Virus record (IMG/VR): IMGVR_UViG_3300017719_000303
Span: 1 to 20,182 of that record
Strand: one strand, 5' to 3'
DNA: 20,182 bases
Source: a virus
Positions 1 to 7,610 of the stretch are shown here, piece after piece. How positions within the stretch are numbered: position 1 is the stretch's first letter; every line of letters starts with the position of its first letter. The position numbers and the translations under genes were made by a program. The notes under the pieces are model-generated. The model was not told the DNA's origin and ran no database searches. It saw only the letters and a program-made list of their open reading frames with translations.

Positions 1-5
1 AAAGT

Positions 6-200
6 ATGAAATATCTACTAATCCTCTTAACAATTTTTATAGTTTCTTGTTCGAAACCATCAGTAAGCGTGTGGGATAAATTATGGGATAGAATAGATAA
101 TATGAAAGAAGAAGATAAGGTATCAGAGTCAGATCAAAAACTGATACAAGAAGCGACTGAAAAAGAGTGGCAAGAAGTAGATAAACAAACAGATAAATAG
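6..200 (+). CDS. Small predicted lipoprotein
   Basis: A 64-residue protein with a typical lipoprotein signal: Met-Lys, a hydrophobic stretch (residues 3-12), then the lipobox Ile-Val-Ser-Cys with the lipidated Cys at residue 15. The mature part is about 50 residues, charged and helical, with many Glu, Asp and Lys. It would be exported and anchored in a membrane. Short phage lipoproteins include outer-membrane spanins (Rz1 type), but the usual Pro-rich composition is absent and no Rz-like partner is visible, so the role is unknown. It ends four bases before the next gene, within the tail of a structural gene block. Confidence 0.6.
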   Translation: MKYLLILLTIFIVSCSKPSVSVWDKLWDRIDNMKEEDKVSESDQKLIQEATEKEWQEVDKQTDK

Positions 201-204
201 TAGC

Positions 205-831
205 ATGACTACTACAAAAGCATTAGATAGACAACCAACTAAATTTGACTATGCAGAACCTACAAAGTTTAGGTTTGGCGTAACCAAACTTCCTAAAGTA
301 GAGTTTTTCTGTACGGCTGCAAACATACCTGGTATATCACTAGGTCAAGCAAGTATGCCTACACCTCTTAAAGACATACCTATACCAGGCGATAAATTAG
401 ATTATGATAATTTAACTATACAATTCTTGGTAGATGAAAGTTTAGAAAATTACAGAGAAATACATGGTTGGTTAACAGGTCTTGGTTTTCCTAAAGACCA
501 TGAACAATTTAGAAATCTACAAAACGCAGGAAGTGACAGATTTCCTACAACAAATAGTGTAAGTCTCAACAAAGAACTAGGAAAAGTAAGTACGGCAGTA
601 CAAGATGATGGTGGTCTATATTCAGACGCAACTTTATTTGTATTATCAAGTAAGAACAATGCAGCTTTAGAAGTTAGATTTAGAGATATATATCCTATAT
701 CATTATCTGGTTTAGACTATAATCAACAAGAAACTGATATACAGTATCTAACTGCTAGTGTGACCTTTGCATATAAGATATACGAATTTGCAGCTGTGTC
801 AGGTGGCAGAACCATAGAAACTACATCATAA
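205..831 (+). CDS. T4-like tail tube / baseplate tube protein (gp19/gp54-like)
   Basis: A 208-residue protein. The N-terminal part reads KFRFGVTKLPKVEFFC, then a PGISLG turn and TPLKDIPIPGDKL-Y-LTIQFLVDE. This is the pattern I associate with tail-tube-fold proteins of marine T4-like phages (gp19/gp54 group): an N-terminal beta strand, a polar loop with 'PG', then a long beta hairpin. The middle contains NYREIHGWLTGLGFP. The C-terminus ends with beta strands as in tube subunits (YLTASVTFAYKIYEF). It would be a virion component of the tail tube or the tube-baseplate junction. It is the last structural gene before the recombination module. The assignment is from remembered family pattern; tail completion or gp48-like proteins of the same fold are alternatives. 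Confidence 0.5.
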   Translation: MTTTKALDRQPTKFDYAEPTKFRFGVTKLPKVEFFCTAANIPGISLGQASMPTPLKDIPIPGDKLDYDNLTIQFLVDESLENYREIHGWLTGLGFPKDHEQFRNLQNAGSDRFPTTNSVSLNKELGKVSTAVQDDGGLYSDATLFVLSSKNNAALEVRFRDIYPISLSGLDYNQQETDIQYLTASVTFAYKIYEFAAVSGGRTIETTS

Positions 832-834
832 AGC

Positions 835-862
835 TTGATTTTTTGAGTAGTTATGATATAAT
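835..862 (+). promoter_or_regulatory. Sigma70-like promoter before uvsY
   Basis: TTGATT (835-840), a 16-base spacer and a perfect TATAAT (857-862). It lies in the only gap (832-907) between the structural gene and uvsY, so it probably starts transcription of the recombination module with host sigma factor. Confidence 0.5.
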
Positions 863-885
863 ATCCATAGGATAAAATATCCATA
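860..885 (+). repeat. 10-base direct repeat AATATCCATA, period 16
   Basis: AATATCCATA occurs at 860-869 and again at 876-885. The first copy overlaps the -10 box and the second covers the likely transcription start, a placement expected of an operator. No known binding protein is recognised. Confidence 0.4.
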
Positions 886-889
886 AATA
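882..889 (+). promoter_or_regulatory. Possible late promoter (CATAAATA)
   Basis: CATAAATA differs from the T4 late promoter box TATAAATA only at the first base. It lies 19 bases before the uvsY start codon. Marine T4-like phages tolerate variation at that base, but in such AT-rich sequence a match by chance is possible. Confidence 0.25.
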
Positions 890-907
890 TAAAAAGGTGA
901 ATACATA

Positions 908-1336
908 ATGACGTTAGAAGAAATACAGACAATGGCAGATAAAGACTTGAAGATCAATGATGTTGAACTTGATTTAGAATCTTTAAAGACGCCACAATTA
1001 CACAACAAATATTCAAAGTACCATTCAAAATATAAAAATCTTTTAAAGGTTGCTGAACAAGATTTAGCAAGAATTGTAAGAGAGAAGTGGGAATACTACA
1101 CAGGTAAAGCAGACCCTAGTGTATACCAAGAAAAACCTTTTAATCTAAAAGTATTAAGACAAGACGTTGACAAATACGTTAAGTCAGATAGTGATGTTAA
1201 TAAACTAGAACAAAAGGTAACATATATAGAAACAACGGTAGATTATTTAGAGAAGACTCTAAAAATTATATCAAATAGAACATTTACTATTAAGAATGCT
1301 ATAGATTGGAAAAAGTTTACTTCAGGAGTTATTTAA
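908..1336 (+). CDS. uvsY: UvsY recombination mediator
   Basis: A 142-residue protein, close to the 137 residues of T4 UvsY. It shares the N-terminal helical segment (M-LEEIQ), the YSKYHSKYKN...VREKWEYYTGKADP region (T4: YSKWLNKH...RLDYYSGRGD) and the C-terminal 'IISNRTFTIKNAIDWKKF' (T4: 'IKSRGFAIKHIQDMRAF'). UvsY loads the UvsX recombinase onto single-stranded DNA covered by gp32. The ribosome site AAGG (894-897) lies upstream of the ATG. The stop codon overlaps the next ATG by one base (TAATG at 1334-1338). It begins the recombination module and stands with uvsW, gp47 and gp46 as in other T4-like marine phages. Confidence 0.88.
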   Translation: MTLEEIQTMADKDLKINDVELDLESLKTPQLHNKYSKYHSKYKNLLKVAEQDLARIVREKWEYYTGKADPSVYQEKPFNLKVLRQDVDKYVKSDSDVNKLEQKVTYIETTVDYLEKTLKIISNRTFTIKNAIDWKKFTSGVI

Positions 1337-2229
1337 TGCAATTAAGAAATTCATACATGTTTTACAAGAGTGCTATCAAGCCAGATGTATGTAAGAAAAT
1401 TATATCACATGGTTTATCAAAGATGGTTGTGGATGAAAGTCATGGTGTATCAAAAGTAGCTGCTACCTTTGATGGTAAAGAAAAAGGTGGCATAGATAGT
1501 CAAGGCAGGAAGATGTCTGATACTATGATAACAGGAGGCGCAAACAGAGAAACGCTTGCTAAAAAAGGCATTGACGTTGAAAGAGCCTATGTAAGAGATA
1601 GTGATATTTCATGGTTGAATGACAAATGGTTATACGATTTATTTCATCCATATATACATCACGCAAACGCACAAGCAGGTTGGAACTGGAAGTGGGATTT
1701 TTCTGAGTCATTTCAGTTTACAGTATATCACGGTAGAAAAGAAAATGGTGGTTTCTATGGTTGGCATGCTGATGGATCATCTGATTTTAGAAGTGCATAT
1801 AAAGCAGCTGTAAAAGTAAAAGATGGTAAGGTACCACAATTTAAACCACCTAAAAGAGATGATAAAGGTTTTGTGATTATGAGACCTGATGGTAAACCTG
1901 AACCTGACATGAGAGGAGCTGATATACCTCTTAAAAGAGATAAGAAATCTTTAGCACCTGGATTTACTGATAATATACATATGTGGGATAAAGTAAGAAA
2001 AATAAGTATGACTGTTAATCTAACTAATCCTAATAATTATGCAGGTGGTAATCTAAAGTTTGATTTAGGCGCTCACGCAGGTAAGAAAAGATTTAAGGTA
2101 TGTGAAGAAATAAGACCTCAAGGATCAGTTATCATATTCCCTAGTTTTACATATCATTGTGTCACACCTTGTACAAGAGGAACTAGATACTCATTAGTAT
2201 TGTGGAGTTTAGGAAAACCATGGCAATAA
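1336..2229 (+). CDS. 2OG-Fe(II) oxygenase, prolyl-hydroxylase/PKHD type
   Basis: A 297-residue protein using the ATG at 1336, preceded by AGGAG at 1324-1328; an in-frame upstream ATG at 1306 lies inside uvsY and has no such site. The metal triad is His144-x-Asp146 (WHADGS) and His274 (FTYHCVTP), and Arg284, ten residues after the second His, is the expected 2-oxoglutarate anchor. The core strands 'ISMTVNLTNPNNYAGGNLKF' and 'GSVIIFPSFTYH' are typical of PKHD/P4H enzymes. It would hydroxylate an unknown substrate (protein, nucleobase or small molecule) using O2 and 2-oxoglutarate. A Lys/Pro-rich insert (about 160-215) lies between the HxD and the core. First of five consecutive genes of this fold. 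Confidence 0.85.
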   Translation: MQLRNSYMFYKSAIKPDVCKKIISHGLSKMVVDESHGVSKVAATFDGKEKGGIDSQGRKMSDTMITGGANRETLAKKGIDVERAYVRDSDISWLNDKWLYDLFHPYIHHANAQAGWNWKWDFSESFQFTVYHGRKENGGFYGWHADGSSDFRSAYKAAVKVKDGKVPQFKPPKRDDKGFVIMRPDGKPEPDMRGADIPLKRDKKSLAPGFTDNIHMWDKVRKISMTVNLTNPNNYAGGNLKFDLGAHAGKKRFKVCEEIRPQGSVIIFPSFTYHCVTPCTRGTRYSLVLWSLGKPWQ

Positions 2230-2975
2230 AAGACACAGAAAAATTTTACAAAGATAATAAGTATTGTGTTATAAAAGAATTTATACCACCTATACTTGCA
2301 GATTATCTATATGGTTATGCTCTTATGAGAGCTAATAGAGCAAAGACTATGGTCAATAGTAAATGGCCTGGTTATAGAGCAGAGCTTGATGGCACATATA
2401 AAGATCAACAAGTGCCTAATACTTACTCATGTTATGCTGATCCAGCAATGGAAACATTATTACAATATGGTTTACAAGGCATGAGAAATATTACAGGTTT
2501 AAATCTTAAACCTACATATTCATATTGGCGTTTATACAAGAACGGTGATGATTTAAAAAGACACAAAGATAGACCAAGTTGTGAAGTGTCAACTACATTA
2601 TGTTTAGGATATGACAATAATAATTTAAAAGGTAGAAAACAAGATTGGGAAAAATATGACTGGCCTATGTGGGTAGATAAGACAGGAGGCTTTGGTAATA
2701 GAGGTGTGCCTATTCATATGAAACCTGGTGATATGATAGTTTATAGAGGTTGTGAAATAGAACATTGGAGAGAACCTTTTTTAGGTGATAATCACGCTCA
2801 AGTATTCCTTCATTATAACAACGTAGATGGACCATATGGTGAAAACTGTGTCTATGATGGCAGACCTCATTTAGGATTACCTGCTGAATTTAAGATACCA
2901 GAAAAAATACAGGCAATGCAAAAGGCAGATAAAAACTTACATGAGCAGCGATTATCAAACAAAGAAAAAACATAA
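2220..2975 (+). CDS. 2OG-Fe(II) oxygenase superfamily protein
   Basis: A 251-residue protein starting at ATG 2220, ten bases inside the previous gene; a GTG at 2202 is an alternative. It carries His115-x-Asp117 in RHKDRPSCEVSTTLCLGYD, then GDMIVYRGCEIEHWREPF with the distal His182. The residue ten after that His is His192 rather than the usual Arg or Lys (sequence GDNHAQVFLHYN), so 2-oxoglutarate binding may differ or use Arg184. The N-terminal part (YCVIKEFIPPILADYLYGYA) is the usual helical cap of this fold. The HKDRPSCEVS and EHWRE signatures differ clearly from the neighbouring oxygenases, so this is a separate subfamily and not a recent duplication. Confidence 0.75.
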   Translation: MAIKDTEKFYKDNKYCVIKEFIPPILADYLYGYALMRANRAKTMVNSKWPGYRAELDGTYKDQQVPNTYSCYADPAMETLLQYGLQGMRNITGLNLKPTYSYWRLYKNGDDLKRHKDRPSCEVSTTLCLGYDNNNLKGRKQDWEKYDWPMWVDKTGGFGNRGVPIHMKPGDMIVYRGCEIEHWREPFLGDNHAQVFLHYNNVDGPYGENCVYDGRPHLGLPAEFKIPEKIQAMQKADKNLHEQRLSNKEKT

Positions 2976-3480
2976 AGATTTCACGTTGGTACAAGATAAT
3001 TTCTTGTCAAATAATGAGTGTGATGAGTTAGTAGAAAAATATAAAAATCTTACATCTGAATTTGATAATAATAAGTATGGTTATTCATCATACTTTACGA
3101 ACAATATAACATTTTCAGATCAATTAAAAACATTAATAGATACATACACAAAAACATTTAAGGAAAGTGCTTTGACACCTTATCCTTGGGTATTAAAAGA
3201 ACTTAGGTTTAAATGGTTTAAACCAGGCAACTGGTTCAAAGATTTTCATTGTGAGCATGGATATGATAATAACAAAAGAGTATTAAACTTTATGATATAT
3301 CTATCAGATCATAATTGTGGTACAGAGTTTTATACAGGTGAAGTAATTAAATCTATAAAAGGTAGGGTTGCTATGTTCCCAGCCTACTTTACACATCTAC
3401 ATAGAGGACAACAATGTCCTGATAACCATGATAGATATATTATGGGTGGCTATTTTAATTATGAAGATAATCAAAGATAA
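2941..3480 (+). CDS. 2OG-Fe(II) oxygenase-like protein with HxE motif
   Basis: A 179-residue protein whose start overlaps the previous gene by 35 bases; no other in-frame ATG exists until far downstream. The core has His103-x-Glu105 (FHCEHGYDNN), then VLNFMIYLSDHNCGTEFYTGE, and IKGRVAMFPAYFTHLHRGQ, with His152/His154 and the anchor Arg165 in DRYIMGGYF. The usual Asp of HxD is Glu here. The THLHRG element is typical of small phage and bacterial hydroxylases of this fold. The N-terminal domain (FTLVQDNFLSNNECDELVEKY) is the common helical start. Substrate unknown. It overlaps the next gene by 20 bases, so the block is probably translated together. Confidence 0.72.
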   Translation: MSSDYQTKKKHKDFTLVQDNFLSNNECDELVEKYKNLTSEFDNNKYGYSSYFTNNITFSDQLKTLIDTYTKTFKESALTPYPWVLKELRFKWFKPGNWFKDFHCEHGYDNNKRVLNFMIYLSDHNCGTEFYTGEVIKSIKGRVAMFPAYFTHLHRGQQCPDNHDRYIMGGYFNYEDNQR

Positions 3481-3976
3481 AGATTTTTTAAAAGATAAAC
3501 ATAAGGACTTTATATCAGAGTTTATTCTAAAGGCTGATTTTCCTTATTTCATACAACCACATTCTACATTTGATGACGACTACACAATGATGGAACATAT
3601 ATGTTTACGAAGATATGATAAAGATTGGAATACAGGCAACGTAGATATGTATAAGGATATATTAAATACGTTTTGCAATAAACATGACATACGATATAAG
3701 GAAATATTAAGGTGCTCTGTAAATCTAACATTTAACGTGGGTATAAAAAAATCATTAGAACATACAGATCATAAAGAACCACACAAACAATTATTAATAT
3801 ATTGTAATGATGTAAAGGACAAAAGATCATACACAGTAATATTAGATGAAAATAGAAAACCTATAGATAAAATAAAACCTATACAATATAGTGCAGTAAG
3901 TTTTGGTGACAATCATCACTATCATTATTATCCAAGAATAGGTCATAGAGTTGTATTGGTATATACATTTAAATGA
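3461..3976 (+). CDS. Small 2OG-Fe(II) oxygenase-like protein, paralogue A
   Basis: A 171-residue protein taken from the ATG at 3461 (MKIIKDKDFL). A longer reading from 3368 would lie inside the previous gene, and its N-terminus has no counterpart in the paralogue. His101-x-Asp103 (EHTDHKEPHKQLLIY) and the HHYH cluster (His152, 153, 155), with Arg163 ten residues after His153, give the metal and 2-oxoglutarate pattern. It is about the same length as the next gene and follows it along the whole chain (DKDFL, DFPxFI, LRR, SxNLTxN, SYTVI, YxFP/YYPxxGxR, VYTFK/VFTFK). The substrate is unknown. Confidence 0.7.
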   Translation: MKIIKDKDFLKDKHKDFISEFILKADFPYFIQPHSTFDDDYTMMEHICLRRYDKDWNTGNVDMYKDILNTFCNKHDIRYKEILRCSVNLTFNVGIKKSLEHTDHKEPHKQLLIYCNDVKDKRSYTVILDENRKPIDKIKPIQYSAVSFGDNHHYHYYPRIGHRVVLVYTFK

Positions 3977-4494
3977 TAATAGATAAAGATTTTTTAAGTA
4001 AGGAACAGATAGCGTATATTGAAAATCATATTTTTAGTAATGACTTTCCTTGGTTTATTGAGAACAGGAGTGTTGTCGGCAGAAAGAATAAACCTTTTCT
4101 AAAACATACGGTATTAAGAAGACCTGAGGAAAGAGAAGAAGGAGAATATTTTAGGTCATATATGGGCAAATTCTGTTTAGGTATATTAGATAATTTTGCA
4201 AAAAATAATACTATGACTATAATAGATGTGCTTAGAATAAGTATCAATCTAACATATAACAATGGTTATGAAAAATGTAATGTACACCAAGACCATGAAT
4301 ATAATCATTCACAACTGCTTGTATATATAAATGAGTGTGATAAAAAATCATATACAGTAATTAAGAATGGTAAGAAGGAAATAAAAGTAAGACCAGAGAA
4401 GTATAAAGTTGTTTGTTTTGACAATCAACCTCACTATCTATATTTTCCTAAAAAAGGCCTTAGAGCTGTTATGGTATTTACATTTAAAATATGA
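3973..4494 (+). CDS. Small 2OG-Fe(II) oxygenase-like protein, paralogue B
   Basis: A 173-residue protein that overlaps the previous stop by four bases (ATGA). His105-x-Asp107 (VHQDHEYNHSQLLVYI), His154 (QPHYLYFPKKG) and Arg164, exactly ten residues later, complete the triad and anchor. It is the tandem paralogue of the gene before it, sharing motif order and length but with clear divergence, so the duplication is old. The reading frame is intact and both copies keep the catalytic residues, suggesting two distinct functions. Its stop overlaps the start of uvsW by four bases. Confidence 0.7.
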   Translation: MIIDKDFLSKEQIAYIENHIFSNDFPWFIENRSVVGRKNKPFLKHTVLRRPEEREEGEYFRSYMGKFCLGILDNFAKNNTMTIIDVLRISINLTYNNGYEKCNVHQDHEYNHSQLLVYINECDKKSYTVIKNGKKEIKVRPEKYKVVCFDNQPHYLYFPKKGLRAVMVFTFKI

Positions 4495-5945
4495 TTAAAG
4501 TAAAAAAATTAAATACGGTCTATTTACAGATAGAGGCAGAAGCAGATGTTAGACGTGAATTAACAGATTATTTTTCTTTTGAGGTACCTGGTTATAAGTT
4601 TACACCACAATTTAGAAACAGAGTTTGGGATGGTAAGATACGATTATATTCATATGCCACAGGTCAATTATATGTTGGATTGTATCCCTATCTAAAAGAC
4701 TGGTGTAATAAGAAAAACATAGAAATAGAAGAAAACAACGAGATTCATACAATTCAATCGCACACAGCCGCCGATATAGACGAATTAGTCAAGTCTTATG
4801 AACTCTCTATCACACCGAGAGATTATCAAATTGACGCATTTAAATATGCCTTAGATTACGAGAGAGGATTAATATTATCGCCTACTGCGTCTGGTAAATC
4901 ACTTATCGCATATCTATTGGTAAGACACTATCTAAACGTGATAGATAACAACATACTCATAATAGTACCAACAACATCATTAGTAGAACAACTATACAAA
5001 GACTTTAAAGACTATGGATTTGATGTAGAAAATAATGTAAGTAGAAACTACCATGGTTACGAAATAGAAGAAGGCAAACGAATAGTTATCTCTACTTGGC
5101 AATCTCTATATAAACTCCCAAAAACTTTTTTCGCTGACTTCGGCGCTGTTATAGGTGATGAAGCTCATTTATTTAAAGCTGTATCTCTGACGAAGATAAT
5201 GACGAAACTGACCGATTGTAAATATCGTATTGGTATGACTGGTACCTTAGATGGTACTAAAACCCATAAGTTAGTATTAGAAGGTCTATTTGGTAGAGTA
5301 AACAAAGTTGTATCTACTAGAGAACTAATAGATAAAAAACAACTTGCAGATTTAAAAATAATATGCCTAGTATTAAAACATACAGAGGCAGAAGCAAAAG
5401 CGATTTACAAAGAAAAGTATCATAAAGAGTTAGAATATCTAGCTCAGAGTGAGAAAAGAAATAAGTATATAAGAAATCTAGCAACAGCCTTGAATGGTAA
5501 TACTTTAATACTATTTCAACTTGTAGAAAAACATGGTAAGGAGTTATATGAACTTATACGAAACAAAGCAGGAGACCGAGAAGTCTTCTTTGTCTATGGA
5601 GGAGTTGACACCCAACAAAGAGAACAAGTTAGAGCAATCACAGAAAAAAGCGATGACGCTATTATCGTGGCTTCCTATGGGACTTTCTCTACGGGGATTA
5701 ACATACGGAACTTGCATAACATTATTTTTGCTAGTCCTTCTAAATCTAGGATAAGAAATCTACAATCAATAGGTAGAGGTTTAAGGATAGGTGATAGTAA
5801 AGATACAGCGACATTATATGACATATCAGATGACCTGACATATAAAGAAAAGAAGAACTTTACGCTGACCCACTTTCAGGAAAGAATAAATATTTACAAC
5901 GAGGAGGGTTTCACATATGAGATCCATAGTGTGGAACTAAAGTAA
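4491..5945 (+). CDS. uvsW: UvsW superfamily 2 helicase
   Basis: A 484-residue protein (T4 UvsW is about 500). The N-terminal domain (1-100) has the UvsW-specific FTPQFRNRVWDGKIRLY. The helicase core follows: Q-motif-like ITPRDYQIDA, Walker A PTASGKS (131-137), motif Ia 'LIIVPTTSLVEQ', DEAH-type box G-D-E-A-H (222-226), motif III MTGTL and motif VI QSIGRGLRIG (425-434). UvsW unwinds branched DNA and R-loops. In T4 it drives the change from origin-dependent to recombination-dependent replication and assists branch migration in repair. It is separated from uvsY here by five oxygenase genes. Confidence 0.92.
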   Translation: MIKVKKLNTVYLQIEAEADVRRELTDYFSFEVPGYKFTPQFRNRVWDGKIRLYSYATGQLYVGLYPYLKDWCNKKNIEIEENNEIHTIQSHTAADIDELVKSYELSITPRDYQIDAFKYALDYERGLILSPTASGKSLIAYLLVRHYLNVIDNNILIIVPTTSLVEQLYKDFKDYGFDVENNVSRNYHGYEIEEGKRIVISTWQSLYKLPKTFFADFGAVIGDEAHLFKAVSLTKIMTKLTDCKYRIGMTGTLDGTKTHKLVLEGLFGRVNKVVSTRELIDKKQLADLKIICLVLKHTEAEAKAIYKEKYHKELEYLAQSEKRNKYIRNLATALNGNTLILFQLVEKHGKELYELIRNKAGDREVFFVYGGVDTQQREQVRAITEKSDDAIIVASYGTFSTGINIRNLHNIIFASPSKSRIRNLQSIGRGLRIGDSKDTATLYDISDDLTYKEKKNFTLTHFQERINIYNEEGFTYEIHSVELK

Positions 5946-5946
5946 T

Positions 5947-6372
5947 ATGGTTAAAATAATTCGACTAATATCTGGCGAAGAAATCTGTTGTGTAATTCCT
6001 AAAGAACAAATTAAAGATAATAAAACGCTTATAAGATTATCTGAGCCAATGTTAATTAAATACGTGCCTAAAATAACCGAGATGGGGATATCAGATTATA
6101 TCGCATTGGTTAAATGGGTTGGGTTTACTAATGATAAAATTATAACAATACCAAAAGATAAGATTATGACTATCGCAAATGCCACAGAGCCTTTTACTAG
6201 AAGATATCATCATTTAGTAGATACAATAAACAAACAAAATCAAAAACTTCCTGCCTTTATAGAAAGAGATATGTCAGATGAAGACTATGATAATTATGAT
6301 AATAAAACTCAAAAAGAGAACCTTGATGATTTAAAAGAATACTTTGATATGCCTAGCAAAAAGATACACTAG
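5947..6372 (+). CDS. Conserved phage protein with LSm/Hfq-like N-terminus
   Basis: A 141-residue protein. The start, MVKIIRLISGEEICCVIP, followed by LIRLSEPMLI and a short strand pattern to about residue 75, resembles the Sm1/Sm2 strands of LSm-like phage proteins (lysine or valine, then 'LxSGEE' and a second strand). Residues 90-141 are charged and probably unstructured (DEDYDNYDNKTQKE). An RNA-binding role is the common guess for such folds, but nothing here proves it. It begins one base after the uvsW stop, so it belongs to that unit. Confidence 0.5.
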   Translation: MVKIIRLISGEEICCVIPKEQIKDNKTLIRLSEPMLIKYVPKITEMGISDYIALVKWVGFTNDKIITIPKDKIMTIANATEPFTRRYHHLVDTINKQNQKLPAFIERDMSDEDYDNYDNKTQKENLDDLKEYFDMPSKKIH

Positions 6373-6376
6373 CTAA

Positions 6377-6390
6377 GGTCCCTGGTGACC
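6377..6390 (+). other. Short inverted repeat in the 71-base gap
   Basis: GGTC (6377-6380) and GACC (6387-6390) can pair around a six-base loop in the gap 6373-6443. There is no T-run after it and no convincing -35/-10 pair, so it is only a weak structural candidate. The rest of the gap shows nothing recognisable. Confidence 0.2.
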
Positions 6391-6443
6391 AACCCACATA
6401 GGGTATTATATCAGAAAAACCTAACCTGTCAAGCGACCGTGAA

Positions 6444-7049
6444 ATGAATTTACATATACCATTAAAGAACGTACCTATAATATCAATAAAAGACTTTCAT
6501 AAGTTTACAAAATATCAAAAAGATAAGATAATAAAAAATTTATTAGGTATAAAAGACCTTTGGGATAACCAACCTAATTCAAATAAATCAACTACTAATT
6601 TTGAGATATTATATAATAAAGATGACAAAAAGTATAATAATCTTATTAATGACCTATATGATAAATTTTATAGAGTAGCACAACAGTTATTTAATTTTAC
6701 AGTATCAAAGAAAAGTAAAAGAATATGTTGGGCATGTATTACTAATAAAGAATACTATAACTTTGTGCCACATAATCATATAAAGTCATCTACTATTAAT
6801 GCTGTATATTACTTAAATATACCTAGAATAAACAAGAAATTATCAGGTCCTGTAAAGTTTAAAGTAGATAATAAATGGATATACTATCAACCAGATAATA
6901 ACGAGTTAATATTATTCCCAAATTATCTTATACATGACGCAACTAAACACAACTCAAAAGAATGGAGAGTAAGTATAAACATGGAAATACTATGTAGAGA
7001 AGATAAGGATTATATTGTGCATGTCCTTGACAAAAACAACAAAATGTAG
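6444..7049 (+). CDS. 2OG-Fe(II) oxygenase-like protein, HxH subfamily
   Basis: A 201-residue protein. The core reads VPHNHIKSSTINAVYYLNIP, with His110-Asn-His112 in place of HxD. After it come GPVKF, 'NNELILFPNYLIHDATKH' with His164, and Arg175 in EWRVSINMEI. The arrangement H-x-H, SG/NAVYYL, LFP-x-YLIH, RVSIN is that of the putative 2OG-Fe(II) oxygenase family I know as PF13759. It stands upstream of gp55 and shares its pattern with the genes at 8667 and 12628. The last part carries the promoter for gp55. Start ATG 6444 has only a weak ribosome site. Confidence 0.65.
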   Translation: MNLHIPLKNVPIISIKDFHKFTKYQKDKIIKNLLGIKDLWDNQPNSNKSTTNFEILYNKDDKKYNNLINDLYDKFYRVAQQLFNFTVSKKSKRICWACITNKEYYNFVPHNHIKSSTINAVYYLNIPRINKKLSGPVKFKVDNKWIYYQPDNNELILFPNYLIHDATKHNSKEWRVSINMEILCREDKDYIVHVLDKNNKM

Positions 7050-7055
7050 TATTAT
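7027..7055 (+). promoter_or_regulatory. Strong sigma70-like promoter at gp55
   Basis: A perfect TTGACA (7027-7032), 17-base spacer and TATTAT (7050-7055) lie in the end of the previous gene. Transcription would start near 7061-7063, at or next to the gp55 ATG (7062), giving a leaderless or near-leaderless message. No ribosome-binding sequence precedes that ATG, which fits. Confidence 0.5.
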
Positions 7056-7061
7056 ATAATT

Positions 7062-7610
7062 ATGACTAGAACAAAGAAAAAATCAGTACATTATGTAAGC
7101 AATAAAGAGTTTTTACAGGCAATGATTGAATACAAGGATCGTTGTGAAAAGGCAGATAAAAGAAAAAGAAAAAGACCTCCTGTGACTAACTACATTGGTG
7201 AATGTTTTTTAAAGATAGCAAATCATTTATCATACAGACCTAACTTTATAAATTACACATTTAGAGATGACATGATAAGTGATGGTATAGAAAACTGCTT
7301 ACAATATTTAAATAATTTTAACCCACAAAAATCAAATAACCCATTTGCTTATTTTACGCAGATAATATATTATGCGTTTATTAGAAGAATACAGAAAGAG
7401 AAAAAACAAGCAAATATAAAATATAAGATGATTGAACAGGCAGGTATTGATGAGTTTGATACACTACCTGGAGATACTAATACAGAATATAAGAATCAAT
7501 TTTTAGAATTTTTAAGAAAGAATAGACCAACAACCGAAGAACCAAAAAAGAGTGAAATAAAAGTTAAGAAAAGAAAAAGAAGAAATTACACAAGCGTTTT
7601 AGATACATAA
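7062..7610 (+). CDS. 55: gp55 late sigma factor
   Basis: A 182-residue protein (T4 gp55 is 185). The centre has NYIGECFLKIANHLSYRPNF, then 'FRDDMISDGIENCLQYLNNF' and NPFAYFTQIIYYAFIRRIQKEKKQ, the region 2-like helix that binds core RNA polymerase and the -10 element. The T4 protein carries the same FRDEMI..GIE.C..Y..NF and NPFAYFTQI elements. It directs host RNA polymerase to TATAAATA late promoters. The C-terminus is Lys/Arg rich. Start ATG 7062 has no ribosome site. The stop and the next ATG share one base (TAATG at 7608-7612). Confidence 0.93.
   Translation: MTRTKKKSVHYVSNKEFLQAMIEYKDRCEKADKRKRKRPPVTNYIGECFLKIANHLSYRPNFINYTFRDDMISDGIENCLQYLNNFNPQKSNNPFAYFTQIIYYAFIRRIQKEKKQANIKYKMIEQAGIDEFDTLPGDTNTEYKNQFLEFLRKNRPTTEEPKKSEIKVKKRKRRNYTSVLDT

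Noticed and set aside
1306-1335. Extended N-terminus of the first oxygenase from ATG 1306
   Set aside because: The extension lies wholly in uvsY, and the ATG at 1336 has a clear AGGAG site and the stop-start overlap typical of this genome.
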